Below are positions 32,854 through 43,128 of a stretch of DNA of 64,000 nt, one piece after another. Every line of letters starts with the position of its first letter. Positions within the stretch are counted from its first letter, which is position 1. Under the pieces are notes generated by a model. That model ran no database searches and was not told where the DNA came from. It was given only the letters and a program-made list of their open reading frames with translations. This DNA is from Icerya purchasi. Its lineage: Eukaryota > Arthropoda > Insecta > Hemiptera > Monophlebidae. Location: assembly GCA_039619475.1 (NCBI GenBank), contig CM077116.1, positions 457,683,576 to 457,747,575 on the forward strand, read 5' to 3'. A program made the translations under genes and the position numbers.

Positions 32854-33615
32854 ATGTTGCTCCTTTTCGTCACTTTCACATTCTATACTCTTTCGTATTC
32901 ACCCCTTTTTCTTTTCCCGCAAATATTTCCAGGCATTGAAGACAGCTGCCCGAATCTGATGAATTATGCACTTTTTATGTGCTTGTTGGTTTTTTCTTCA
33001 TTTTGTGAATATTCCGTTGCTGAGGTAATCAAAAATACCTTCGGGCACGGTTTTTTTCACTTTACTCCTCTTGCTACCCTATGTACTCATGTCAAGTTGC
33101 TACAAAACATTTTTGGACTGAGATACATAGGAACTACTCTCTGCTGCACAGTCTCTTGTGCTTATGGAACATTTATTAGGATTGCTGACATGCACCTAAT
33201 TCAACTCATAATTTGTAGACTTGATCTACATTCTGCGTTCGTAATGGGCATTAGGCTGTCTACTTCGTTGCCTTTTGTTTTCAGCACCAAAGCCTCCTTT
33301 TATGCCAGCGGCATATGTGTCAATGGGAGGACAATTCGTACTTTGCTCTCTGCATGCCTCCCTTTCCTAAAATTTAGCTCAGTTTATCTTTCCCCTTGCT
33401 ACACTTTGTTTTATCTGGCTGGCTCCGTTTTGCTTTCTTTTCCGTTCTACTTCCGTTGTCCTACCTCTCCCTTTTCTTCTACCTCCAAGCTCTTCTTATG
33501 TGCTGTTGTCCTTGCATCTTGTAATGGCCTCCTACATATGTCAAGGCCTCTCTCACTTTCTCCCTCCTGTCCCTGTCCCCACTTTCCTTTGTCCCAACCC
33601 TTCCAAGGCTTAAAC
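32854..33615 (+). other. Open 254-codon leader in frame with copy D ORF2
   Basis: The ORF2 frame stays open upstream of its conserved start for 254 codons, beginning MLLLFVTFTFYTLSYSPLF. The segment is hydrophobic and Cys-rich with several possible membrane stretches and no known domain. Copies A and E have non-homologous-looking frames here that stop at the ORF2 ATG. The strand is purine-poor, so stop codons are rare by composition. I therefore take 33616 as the ORF2 start and treat the leader as non-coding or unproven. Confidence 0.35.
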
Positions 33616-36600
33616 ATGGTGACCGCCTTGAATATATTACAATGGAACTGTCGTAGCCTTAGAGCTAATAAACATTCATTAGAGGGTCTGTTGGATCTCC
33701 ATGAAATCAGTGTCGCTCTTATCTCTGAAACGTGGCTCCGTGCTGGAATGAATCTCCAATTTAGAGGTTTCACTCTGGTCAGGAACGATCGTGAGGATGG
33801 TTACGGTGGAGTCGCTATCCTCATAAGAAATGATATTCCCTTTCTTTCTCATAATGTTCCTTATAACTTCTCCTCTAACAACAATCAGCCAAATATTGTA
33901 CATATTTCTATTCCTACTAACCCTGGCCGCTCCTTAAATATTATTTCCGTCTATGTTCCTCCTGATTATGATCTTCGTCACTTTCCCCTGTCTCAGTTTT
34001 TCAATTCTTTTCCTCATCCCTTTATCATTGGTGGCGACTGGAACGCTCGCTCCCCCTCTTGGGGTTGCTCATCCTATAACTCTAATGATACTGTCCTTGA
34101 AAATTCTATTCTTTCCGATAACTTGGTTCTCCTTAACGATTCCTCGCCTACTTATATTAGGAGTCCGTCCATATTCAGTTCCCTTGACCTAACTTTTTCC
34201 TCTCCCAATGCTGGCCTCAACTATAACTGGAGGACTCTTGCGGGTACCTTTGGTAGTGATCATGTTCCCATTCTGATAACTCCTCTCAATTTTCCTTCTC
34301 GTGCTCCATTTAGGCCCCTTCATTCTCCCAAATGGAATCTTTCCAAAACGGACTGGGCTCTATTTCGTTCTATAATGGATCATTTGCTTCCTAATTTGTG
34401 TCCTTCCTCTGATCCCATATCATCCTATAATTTTTTTCTTCATTCCGCTACATCTGCTCTTTCTTTATCTTCTCCATCTCGCCCCCCGATGCGCTCCAAG
34501 CGAGGTACGTCGGCATCTTCACTCTGGTGGAATGACGAGTGCGAGGCAGCTTTTAGGCTCAGTCGAGCTACTTTTAGAAACTTTCGCTCCAGTCCTACTA
34601 CCGAGAATTTTCTTGCTCACAAGCGAACTAATGCCAGAGCTAGGTACATGCTGAAAGCCTCAAAGAGGTCCTCCTGGCAGAACTTCTGTTCTTCCTTCTC
34701 CAGAACTACCCCACTTTCTCATATTTGGAAAATGGCTAAGGCGTTCAAATCCCCGTCTTCAGAACACCCGTCTAACTTTAATCTCACTCGTGATAGCCTA
34801 TTATCTTTTGTCGACTCCACTGCTCCCGCGTACATTCCTAACTTTGAGGAAATTTACTCCTTTCCTTCCGTACAGAGTTCTTCCCCGCACCCTTTAACAT
34901 CTGCATTCAATATCAATGAACTAAAGTCTGTTCTCCTAAACTCTACCAGTCCTACACCGGGTATAGATGGTATTCCATACATAGTCCTTAAAAATCTGTC
35001 TGAGCAGTCACTTGCGTTTCTCCTTGAACTCTTCAATTCCTTTTTATCCAGAGGCATCACTCCGTCTTCCTGGAATTCCTTTATCGTTATTCCCATCCCG
35101 AAAAAAAATGCTTCCTTACGTCCTATCTCTTTGGCATCATGTTTCAGGAAACTCTTTGAAGGCATGCTGAATAAACGTCTTGTTTGGTGGCTGGAACATA
35201 ACAACTTACTTCCTTCCAATATGTTTGGCTTTCGACCAGGCATTGGTCCTGCCGATTGTATTAGCTCCTTTGTTTCCCACGTTTATAAATCCTTCATACA
35301 TAAGCATTTCACGCTGACTTCTTTTATCGACTTATCCTCAGCCTTTGATAACGTTCATCTACCTAGTCTAAAAGACGCAATGGCCGCAATTAATCTCCCA
35401 GTTAAACTCATTTCGCTGACTATTAATCTTATGATAAATCGCATTATCCACATTTCCTCTCCGTGGCTTCGAGCTACAAGAAGTGTTTTCCGCGGTCTTC
35501 CGCAAGGTTCCCCCCTCAGCCCCACCCTCTTCAATATATATACCATTGCTGTAGCATCTCTTCCTTTAAACTCCCTCTCTTTATTCTTTGCGGATGATAT
35601 TCTTCTTTTTTCCTCTTCCTATGACTTGGTAATCGCCAACGAAACTCTTAATTCGTCTTTGTTTGCACTTGAACAGTCCCTATCTTCTATTCACCTTTCT
35701 GTTTCTCCTTATAAATCCTCTTCTATGGTTTTTACTCTCCGCCTCTACAATTCCACATTAGTCAACCTATCCCTGAATCAAGTTTCTCTTCCCCGTGTTA
35801 TTTGCTGCTGCTATCTCGGTATTTACCTTAATAGTCGTCTGACCTTCTCTGAGCATATTGACCACCTTTCTTGTTCTGCCGTTAAAAGACTGAACTTGCT
35901 AAAATCCTTGTCTCCAACCAAATGGGGAGGTGATCCTCATCTGCTCATTTCCCTGTATACATCCATTATTCGCTCCAAGTTTGATTACTGCTCTTTTATC
36001 TATGGTTGTGCCTCCAGATCCCTTCTTTCCAAATTAGATGTAATACAAAACTCTTGTCTCCGTCTTTGCCTCGGTGCTCTCAAATCCTCTCCCATTTCAG
36101 CAATGCTCGCGGAATCTAGAATACCTCCCCTCTCAGTTCGAAGGTCTTATTTGGGCTATCGATTCCTTTCCAAACGTTTACCTTTCACTTCGTCTCAACT
36201 TATTCCTTCCTACATTTACATTGCCAAGAACTGGTGTTTTGTTTCTAATAAAATCCCTATCTTAGCCTCTATTTCTCAACGTCTTAGCCATTTCTCCTCC
36301 CATATTATATCCAGCAATAATCCTCCTTACTTCTCATTCAATTATTTCGACCTCTTACACCCTCCCAAAGTACATTTTCTCCCTAAATTTTCTAAGTTTA
36401 TGCCTCAGAACGTCATTAAACAGGAATTTCGCAGTACGGTCAGTTGTCTTTTTCCTTCTCATGCACTTGTTTTTACTGATGGCTCTAGAGGACCCGGTGG
36501 AGTCGGATCGTCTTTTATTCTTCCCGACTCCAATTTCTCCGAATCCTTTCGCCTCCCATCTTTCTGTTCTATTTTTACGGCCGAATTGATGGCTATCCTT

Positions 36601-37350
36601 CGTGCGATCATACATATCTCGTGCAATCGTTCGTCCTCCGACTATCTAATCATTTCTGACTCCATGGGTGCTCTCCAGGCTATCAGTTCACTGCTTCCTC
36701 CTCCCTCTTCTGACTTCTTCATTCTTCGTATACGATCTCTTATTTATAATCTTTCTTTCCATCACTCTGTACACATTGACTTACTGTGGGTTCCTAGTCA
36801 CAGAGGCATCGAGGGTAATGAAATGGCGGATGCCTTGGCTCAGGTTGCTGTTCGTTCTCGCTTCTATTTTAAAAAAATCCCGGCTGTTAATCTATTACCC
36901 CTAATTAAGAAGCTTCACTTCAAATTTTGGTCGGATGTGTACCTTTCTTCTTTTTCCAACAATCGTTCCTTCTACCTTTCAATCCAACCTACACTTCCTT
37001 CTCATCCATGGTTCTCGGAGTTTCCCTCTCTTCCACGATTTATAATTTCCTCTATTGTCCGCCTGCGCTTTAATCACACACTGCTGCCCTCTTCACGCTA
37101 TCGTTTCTCTTTGCTTCTCTCTCCTCACTGTCCGTTGCATCCAGATGAAGCAGTTGTCTGTGATGCTGATCACATTTTCTTCGAGTGCTCTGCTCTTTCT
37201 GCGGAGCGTTCTCTTTTCTATCTTCACCTTATAAAGCTGGAGCTTCCCACTCCTTACTGTGCGTCTTACATCTTGTCCCTTCCTTGCCAGTCTGTTGTTC
37301 TTGTCCTTGGTTCCTTTATTTCAGCTGTCTCCAATCGAATTAGGTTTTAG
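33616..37350 (+). CDS. Copy D ORF2: intact endonuclease, RT, RNase H polyprotein
   Basis: 1,244 residues without a stop. The start MVTALNILQWNCRSLRANK matches the other copies. Endonuclease (1-225): SETWL, GGDWNARSPSWGC near 138, GSDHVPI near 213. RT (about 480-780): RPISLASCFRKLFEG near 499, LSSAFDNVH, GLPQGSPLSP near 625 and FADDIL near 657, so the catalytic Asp pair is present. RNase H (about 950-1080): FTDGSRGPGGVG, TAELMAI, SDSMGAL and WVPSHRGIEGNEMADALA keep the acidic residues and His. The C-terminal zinc-type segment has CPLHPDE and CDADHIFFEC near 1172-1191. It would nick target DNA and prime reverse transcription there. Ser, Leu, Phe and Pro are very abundant, reflecting the T/C-rich sense strand. 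Confidence 0.9.
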   Translation: MVTALNILQWNCRSLRANKHSLEGLLDLHEISVALISETWLRAGMNLQFRGFTLVRNDREDGYGGVAILIRNDIPFLSHNVPYNFSSNNNQPNIVHISIPTNPGRSLNIISVYVPPDYDLRHFPLSQFFNSFPHPFIIGGDWNARSPSWGCSSYNSNDTVLENSILSDNLVLLNDSSPTYIRSPSIFSSLDLTFSSPNAGLNYNWRTLAGTFGSDHVPILITPLNFPSRAPFRPLHSPKWNLSKTDWALFRSIMDHLLPNLCPSSDPISSYNFFLHSATSALSLSSPSRPPMRSKRGTSASSLWWNDECEAAFRLSRATFRNFRSSPTTENFLAHKRTNARARYMLKASKRSSWQNFCSSFSRTTPLSHIWKMAKAFKSPSSEHPSNFNLTRDSLLSFVDSTAPAYIPNFEEIYSFPSVQSSSPHPLTSAFNINELKSVLLNSTSPTPGIDGIPYIVLKNLSEQSLAFLLELFNSFLSRGITPSSWNSFIVIPIPKKNASLRPISLASCFRKLFEGMLNKRLVWWLEHNNLLPSNMFGFRPGIGPADCISSFVSHVYKSFIHKHFTLTSFIDLSSAFDNVHLPSLKDAMAAINLPVKLISLTINLMINRIIHISSPWLRATRSVFRGLPQGSPLSPTLFNIYTIAVASLPLNSLSLFFADDILLFSSSYDLVIANETLNSSLFALEQSLSSIHLSVSPYKSSSMVFTLRLYNSTLVNLSLNQVSLPRVICCCYLGIYLNSRLTFSEHIDHLSCSAVKRLNLLKSLSPTKWGGDPHLLISLYTSIIRSKFDYCSFIYGCASRSLLSKLDVIQNSCLRLCLGALKSSPISAMLAESRIPPLSVRRSYLGYRFLSKRLPFTSSQLIPSYIYIAKNWCFVSNKIPILASISQRLSHFSSHIISSNNPPYFSFNYFDLLHPPKVHFLPKFSKFMPQNVIKQEFRSTVSCLFPSHALVFTDGSRGPGGVGSSFILPDSNFSESFRLPSFCSIFTAELMAILRAIIHISCNRSSSDYLIISDSMGALQAISSLLPPPSSDFFILRIRSLIYNLSFHHSVHIDLLWVPSHRGIEGNEMADALAQVAVRSRFYFKKIPAVNLLPLIKKLHFKFWSDVYLSSFSNNRSFYLSIQPTLPSHPWFSEFPSLPRFIISSIVRLRFNHTLLPSSRYRFSLLLSPHCPLHPDEAVVCDADHIFFECSALSAERSLFYLHLIKLELPTPYCASYILSLPCQSVVLVLGSFISAVSNRIRF

Positions 37351-37377
37351 TTAGTTGTCTCTTCTTCCCATTGTGTC

Positions 37378-37428
37378 TGGGCAATGGTCCATAGTTGATG
37401 CGCCCAAAAAAAAAAAAAAAAAAAAAAA
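37378..37428 (+). promoter_or_regulatory. 3'-terminal stem-loop and poly(A) of copy D
   Basis: TGGG (37378-37381), 21 bases, CCCA (37403-37406), then the A-run. The inner ATGGTCCAT is self-complementary. At the same place copy C reads AAGGTCCTT, so the inner helix changed on both sides. Confidence 0.65.
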
Positions 37429-38130
37429 TTGTTATACCGAAAAAGCACAATTCGAAAAAATGTTCTGATCATTGAACTATTGCCTTAATGAGTCATACTT
37501 TAAAACTGTTGCTTGCGATTATAAATCACAGATTAGAACACACGATAGATTAATTCTTAAGAATAACACAGTTTGGCTTTGTAGCAAAGAAAGATACCAG
37601 AGTCACCATCATATTACTCTGTATGATAATACAGAGAGCCTTGAATATAAATAGGGATGTGCTGGTGTGCTTCATAGACTGCGAGAAAGCTTTCGACAGG
37701 GTTGATCATGCGAAATTAATTAAATTACTACAAAAATATGACATCGATAGCCGAGATATTCAATTAATAAAAGAGCTGTACTGGTAGAAAAAAGCAAATG
37801 TAAAATAGGAAGCAAATACTCCGAGTGTAAAGTCGACAGATTGCAATTAATGGACGACATAACTAGAAGAAAAACTAAATTTATCGCGCATAAAATTCGA
37901 GAAGATAGTCTTTTTAATTTGACAGCACAGGGTAAAATCCAAGGAAAAGCACTCAGAGGAAGGAAAAGAATGGAACTAACCAACACAAACATGGAAATTA
38001 ATGGTTTTTTCCAGTTAATAAAATCAGCCAGATGCCGACGTATACAGTGTCGTCATGTGCAACGTACATGCTACCTTTATGATGATGATGATGGCATTTG
38101 GAAACTTAGAAAAAGTCCGGAGAAACAATA
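37429..38130 (+). pseudogene. RTE-like ORF2, segment downstream of copy D
   Basis: Resumes the RTE RT directly after the poly(A): IVIPKKHNSKKCSDH, TIALMSHTLKLLLAIINHRL, then QFGFVAK and RDVLVCFIDCEKAFDRVDHA near 37655-37715, followed by YDIDSRDIQLIKELYW. Motifs B and C are absent. From about 37840 the text matches the RTE C-terminal region (RRKTKFIAHKIREDSLF), so an internal deletion removed the catalytic palm. In-frame stops occur. Confidence 0.75.
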
Positions 38131-38659
38131 GAATGTATCTAGAAAGAAGGAAACGAATACTGCGAAAGTACAGAAAGAAAAGGAAAAAGAAAAAAAAAAG
38201 AAAAAAACAGAAACGGTCTCACCGACTGCCAGTAACACAGATGTTTGCAACATAAGATGGTTATAAATGCAGTTAAACAGTTTTATTACCCAACGAACTA
38301 GACCAGTATACGATCTGTCTCATCTGCCAATTGTGCAAAAACACAAACGAATGCGGTGAGGAGCAAACTTGATACAACAGTTGTGTCTGCAATATGAATT
38401 GACAAATTAATGGCAAAGTTGGACTGGCTGGGGGGAGTTGTTGTATATGAGTGAATGTATTTGTGTCTATTACACGGTTCAGCATCTTTGTGTCATGGTT
38501 GGGCTGGTTGAGAGATGTAGGGGGTTGCTGGGATTAGCTAGGGGTTTGCAGAGGGCGGCGGGAGGTGGATGGGACACAACCAGACGGCTAGATATTAGTA
38601 CAAACTTTGAATTGGTGAAATAATACTGATAATGATAATAATACTAAGAATAATTTTCT
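38131..38659. other. Low-complexity spacer
   Basis: A purine-rich AAGAAAAAG-type tract at about 38150-38215 and an AATAATACTGATAAT-type tract at about 38620-38655. No gene recognised; frames here are short and biased. Confidence 0.45.
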
Positions 38660-41054
38660 TTTTTTTAAGGTGCCGTACGCTACATAGCGTATTGCCGATC
38701 ACTATCCCACTTGTCCACGTAATTCGCGGTCTCTGCCAATCGGAGAATATTCTCCGTGTCTCCAATTCCAGTCCATTGATGCAGGTCTCTGAGCCATGAA
38801 TGTTGTCTCCGTCCGATTCCTCGTTTACATTTCGTTCTGCCAGTTATCATTAATTTCGGAATTACATATTTCTCTCCTCGAAGGATATGTCCCAAATAGG
38901 CAATTTTCCTAGATTTGATGGTCTCCAGGATTTCTCGTTCTACGCCGGCACGGTTCATTACTTCTGAATTCGAGACCTTCTCTATCCATTGTATACGTAG
39001 CATTCTCCGCATTAACCACATTTCGAAAGCCTCCAAAACTTTCAGCGACCGAGCCTCAGCTCCTTTAATTTTCAGGTTGAATGGTACGTTTTTTCATGCT
39101 AAATATGCGCATAATTTTCCGTACGTGCTCTTTGCTTGTTCTATTCTGACGCGTACTTCTTCATCGCAGTCATTTTTTTCATTCAGCGTTGCACCCAGGT
39201 ATTTGAATGGTAGCACTCTCTGAACCTGTTTTCCATCTATTTGCAAAGTTACATCTGGATGTTTTCCTCTGCCAACAACCATAAATTCGGGTTTCTTTAC
39301 ATTCATACTGTAACCCAACTTCGCTTATCGCGCTTATTGTGCTCTGTAAATCCTCGATGATACCTGCGATCATTTCTGTATCGTCAGCATATCTGAAGTT
39401 GTTAATGGTTTTTCCATTCACCTTGATTCCCTGTTCTACCTTTTCCAAAGCAATACAGAACACGTTTTCCAAGTATAAGTTGAAAATCATTGGTGACAAT
39501 ATGCACCCTAGCGTATACCCGTTCGCACTTGGAATTCATTTGCTGTAAGATCGCTTCCGATGCATATTTCTGCCTTTTGTCTCTAATAAAGATTCCGGAT
39601 TATGCTGACATCTTTACTATCTACTCCTACTTCTCGGAGCAGGCGTATCATGGTGTCATGCCGTATGGTGTCGAATGCTTTCTGGTAATCAATAAAGCAA
39701 CGAGCACGTATTTTTTATAGTCGTATGCCTCCTGTAGTAACATTTTCATGGAGAACAGGGCTTCTCATGTCCCTAAACCTTCCCTAAACCAAACTGCGTC
39801 TCGCCGCTCAGTTCTTCACATTTAGGGAACAAACTCTTATGCAGGACTCTCAGGAATTTTTTTAGGACATGACTCATTAGGCTGATCAACCTATAATTTT
39901 CGCAGCTTTTAGCTTGAGTTTTCTTCGGTAGTATCATGAATGTCGACTTCAACCAGTCTTGTGTAATTGCGCGTATTTTCCATTTACTTTCTTGATCTTT
40001 TGCCGTTCTCCTTTTCTACTTCAGCTGTAAGATCTCATCGGCTATCCAAGCTTTGACTCCCGCAGCCTTACATTCACCAACCACCTCCTTCGTCGTCTCT
40101 TTTATGTTCACCCCAATTATTTCCCACGTTTATTCCGCGTTTGCATCTATTGGTATTGGGTTTTTTTCAAATTTTTCCCTGATTTCTTTGACGAATGCAG
40201 TTTTTGGTTTTGATTTGGTAAGTTTCCAAATCTCGAACCGCGCTTTATGGCCTCTTTTTAAAGTTTTGGGCCGATAGTAACAGTCAGCTATCAGGGGATT
40301 ATGATCAGAACCTATGTCCTCACCTGGATATGCTGCTACTCTTGTGATGCTATTCTGGAATCTTTGATTAATCATAATATAATCGATTTGATTTCAGATT
40401 ATATTATCATTGTTGTTACGTGGTGATGTCTATGTGTATAGACGGCGTGGAGGCAGTTTGAAAAACGTATTTTTGACTGCGAGGTGATTTCATGGGCAGA
40501 AGTCCAAAGGTTCTAGTTACACATTTGGTCGCTATAGTGCCAACTTTCGCGTTCAGATCCCCACATACCAAATTAATGTCGTGTGCCTTTAGCGATTGGA
40601 GTACATCCTGGAGTTGGTCATCCGCGGTAGGCGCGTATACTTGAATTAAATTCATATTAATTGGTGTTCCAGCAATCTGAATTAAGATTATGCGATTGGA
40701 TATTGCTGCAACGTTCTGGACGGCTCTCTGCACTTGTTCATTGACAATCGTGGCAACAACGTTCGGATGCCTCTCTTTGCTGTTTCCACTAATGTAGTAC
40801 ACTGGTCTTCCGTCACAAGAGCAAGTACCGCTGTCTTGCCATCTCACTTTGCTGAGACCAAGAATGTCAATTTTCATTCTCTTCATTTCCTTGACTGCAT
40901 TCGCCAACTTTTCTGTTGCAAGTAGGCTTTTGATGTTCTGTGTTCCAATCTTAAGTTTGTGTTTACTCATGTCAAGCGGGGATATTCTTCGCACCCTCTG
41001 TTGACTTAAAACCTGTCCTGAACTGAGGACCAAGGCTTTATAGTTTCCTGACAT
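38660..41054 (-). pseudogene. Degenerate RTE-like element: endonuclease and RT
   Basis: Minus strand. Endonuclease at 40416-41054: HKLKIGTQNIKSLLATEKL, MKIDILGLSKVRWQDSG, IQVYAPTADD and VCGDLNAKVG. Its C-terminal part is at 40130-40375 (GEDIGSDHNPLIADCYY). RT motif C is intact as FRYADDTEMIAG near 39385. The thumb and end follow (EAFEMWLMRRMLRIQW, then RKIAYLGHILRG) at 38680-39036. The parts between motif A and the linker are broken by frameshifts (about 39500-40130). No RNase H, as expected for RTE. Inactive. Confidence 0.85.
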
Positions 41055-41475
41055 GTGTAAACAAGAGGTGACAGTGACTGTCCCGGGGAAGGTTTTACTC
41101 TGGTAGATTCCCGTTGCTTTCTAGAGATGTAGGACAGTAACTCTCCTAACTGTAGCTAAGGGCGCCGCCACTTGACTGCCTGAATCATTGTGCCGCCACC
41201 CCTAGGATAAGTAACCTGTCTCTGTCACTGTCAGTCCGATTCCCAGATTAGATCTAGTACTTGCACTAATTTAACCCCCTATACACTTTCTGGTTAGCTG
41301 ACCTGGCTTCCCACTGGAATTGGCTACCACGACCTTCCACTAGGATGCTCAGCATAATAGGGGCACTATGTGATGGCGAGTGCAGGGTAGAAGAGGAGAA
41401 GTTCTGTAATCTTTGGTGATCATGTATTCGCGTCGCTCTTCTTGGAGTCGCCCTCCTAAGGATAATAATAAACAT
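41055..41475 (-). other. 5' region of the RTE-like element with a small frame
   Basis: GC-richer sequence upstream of the RTE endonuclease. A 69-codon minus-strand frame at 41266-41475 (ILRRATPRRATRIHDHQRLQ, then HSAPIMLSILVEGRG) ends about 210 bases before the endonuclease ATG. It is not a known domain. It could be part of the 5' UTR or a short upstream ORF. The plus-strand complement shows many stop codons. Confidence 0.4.
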
Positions 41476-42129
41476 AAACTTGCACCTTCAAAAAAAAATT
41501 GGTATGCAACTCACACAACGATCTTGGTGGTGTGGTTCTGATTCTTTTGTGTCAACTTTGGCATATACTCACTGCTCATACATTTTTCAAATTCCTCCCC
41601 AATAGTCCTCAACAGATTCAATTTACAATCTGTTTTGTTTCTCCCTTGTCTAACTTGATGCCTAAGTAAGATAATATGCCACTGTAAACTAACAGAAATC
41701 AGATATTCGAAACGGCAGTTTATGGTTAATTTAGGAATGCTGTTCCGATTTCACCAAATTAGATTGAAATTGAGCATTATTAATGTGCTTGGTAAGCGGT
41801 CTAGTCAAGATGTTGTGTACTAGTAATGTTTGTTCTAGTCAATGGGAAATATTATGTTTTAACACCTTCCACAATGCTTTCAAATTGTACTAATCAATTA
41901 CCAAAATATTTTTGCGGTTCAAATTTTTTATTACTGTAGTAGTAATTATTATTCATTTTAATAATCGTTGTTCTGCGAAGTCAGTAGTGTAAATTATTTT
42001 TGTGCTGTTATGTCTCATTATTTTATTTTATTTCTGTAAAAATTATATTTCCAGATTGCATAATAATATAATTGAAAATAACCCTTTTTCAATGAATAAA
42101 TGAAAAACACAAAGTTCTTTCTTAAAGAT
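41476..42129. other. AT-rich 3' flank of the secreted-protein gene
   Basis: No gene. TTTTATTTTATTTC at about 42021-42033 gives overlapping AATAAA signals on the minus strand, about 100 bases past the stop of the gene at 42130-43128, in the right place for its polyadenylation. Confidence 0.45.
42022..42033 (-). terminator. Candidate polyadenylation signal for the 42130-43128 gene
   Basis: AATAAA on the minus strand, about 100 bases downstream of the TAG/TAA end. AT-rich surroundings make chance occurrence possible. Confidence 0.4.
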
Positions 42130-43128
42130 CTATATGTTGGTTATGTTTTTGTTTTTTTTTTCCTCTTGTTTTAATTTTGTTTTTTTTTCTTCTTCTTTTA
42201 ATTTTTTTTTTTTTTCCTGTTCTTTTAATTTTGTTCTTTTTTCCTGTTCTTTTTTTATTTTCTCTTGTATTTTTTTCTTTCTTTTTTCTTCTTCTTTTCT
42301 CTTTTTTTCTTCTTTTTCCATTTCTTTTTTCTCACTTTTCATTTTTCTTTCCTCTGAAACTTCAAGCAGACCTTGTTCTTCTAAAGATTTGTTCACTTGT
42401 TTTTTTATTTCTCTTTCGATGAAATATTTGAATGAGCGAATGATAGTTGTAACGTCATCCAAAAATCCAGGGAGCAAAATGTTACCAAGTCCTAGCCCGG
42501 TGATTTTATACCTGATACCATTCAATTCATTGAACTTCACATAATTCACCTTAAGTTTTTCTATACCGTTATTTTTCAGTTTTACCGTCGCCTCTGCTTT
42601 TACTGAATTGCGAGTTATTTGCGCCGACATTTTACCCTTCCACGTCTTTTTGTATCTTTTTTCTTTCCAATATCTTGTGTTTAATTTCCATATATATTCA
42701 TCAATACGCACAGCTAATGTACGAAATCCAAACCCTGCTGTAAGGGTCGTATGTCCGTTTGCTTCCTCTTTAATAATCGCATCAGTAGTTCGATATATAC
42801 TTGCTAGATTCTCAATCCTGCCACCATTTATTTGAAAAGTGCCTTCGAATCTCCAAAAATCATAATCCTGGTTAATTTCCGGTATCTCTATTACGTCTCT
42901 ACCGATCTGTTTCAGCTGACTTGTTACTACTCCCAGAATGATATCCACGGCCATGTTACCATTAAAACGCGTGAAAGCTTGCACGTTGTTAATCCTAGAA
43001 TTGGGACGCGATCGATGTGGTGCTTGTGGTCGCGGTGGCGCTGACGGCGGCGCAGGATTCCATCTCTTATAAAATGGTGGCGTCGAATTCACCGAAACGA
43101 CCAATACGATCCATAACATAACCATCAT
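42130..43128 (-). CDS. Putative secreted group-7-allergen-like (TULIP-fold) protein with charged tail
   Basis: 332 residues, uninterrupted. Residues 1-15 (MMVMLWIVLVVSVNS) form a signal peptide. Residues 18-45 are Pro/Arg-rich (PAPPSAPPRPQAPHRSRP). Residues of about 48-245 (VDIILGVVTSQLKQIGRD, then GGRIENLASIYRTTDAII, GFGFRTLAVRIDEYIW and GIRYKITGLGLGNILLPGF) resemble arthropod group-7-allergen-like secreted proteins, which have a lipid-binding BPI/TULIP-like fold. From about 245 a Lys/Glu-rich, helix-prone tail of some 85 residues runs to the end; its DNA is a T-rich plus-strand tract with partial repeats. It is the only frame here with non-transposon features. A first exon elsewhere cannot be excluded, but the ATG with signal peptide makes this start reasonable. 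Family assignment is by eye. Confidence 0.6.
   Translation of the reverse strand: MMVMLWIVLVVSVNSTPPFYKRWNPAPPSAPPRPQAPHRSRPNSRINNVQAFTRFNGNMAVDIILGVVTSQLKQIGRDVIEIPEINQDYDFWRFEGTFQINGGRIENLASIYRTTDAIIKEEANGHTTLTAGFGFRTLAVRIDEYIWKLNTRYWKEKRYKKTWKGKMSAQITRNSVKAEATVKLKNNGIEKLKVNYVKFNELNGIRYKITGLGLGNILLPGFLDDVTTIIRSFKYFIEREIKKQVNKSLEEQGLLEVSEERKMKSEKKEMEKEEKKRKEEEKRKKKIQEKIKKEQEKRTKLKEQEKKKKLKEEEKKTKLKQEEKKNKNITNI

Larger units (their letters stand above)
31146..37428 (+). mobile_element. Copy D: full-length RNase H-encoding non-LTR element
   Basis: About 6.3 kb with a 5' UTR of about 300 bases, gag ORF1 (31447-32799), an inter-ORF region of about 816 bases, intact ORF2 (33616-37350), a 3' stem-loop and a 23-base poly(A) at 37406-37428. 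It splits an RTE RT gene: the RTE frame reads up to FKN before D and resumes as IVIPKK right after the poly(A). The exact 5' base is uncertain by about 10 bases, and I cannot fix a target duplication because the tail blends into target A/T bases. It is the only copy here with a gag. Confidence 0.88.

Noticed and set aside
33447..33773. Antisense frames within copy D and similar ones within A, B and E
   Set aside because: The pyrimidine-rich sense strand makes the antisense purine-rich and some frames open. No domains were seen; they are shadows of ORF2.
42134..42544. Phe/Ser-rich plus-strand frames opposite the secreted-protein gene
   Set aside because: They are the complement of the Lys/Glu-rich tail; the minus-strand frame has a signal peptide and a domain.
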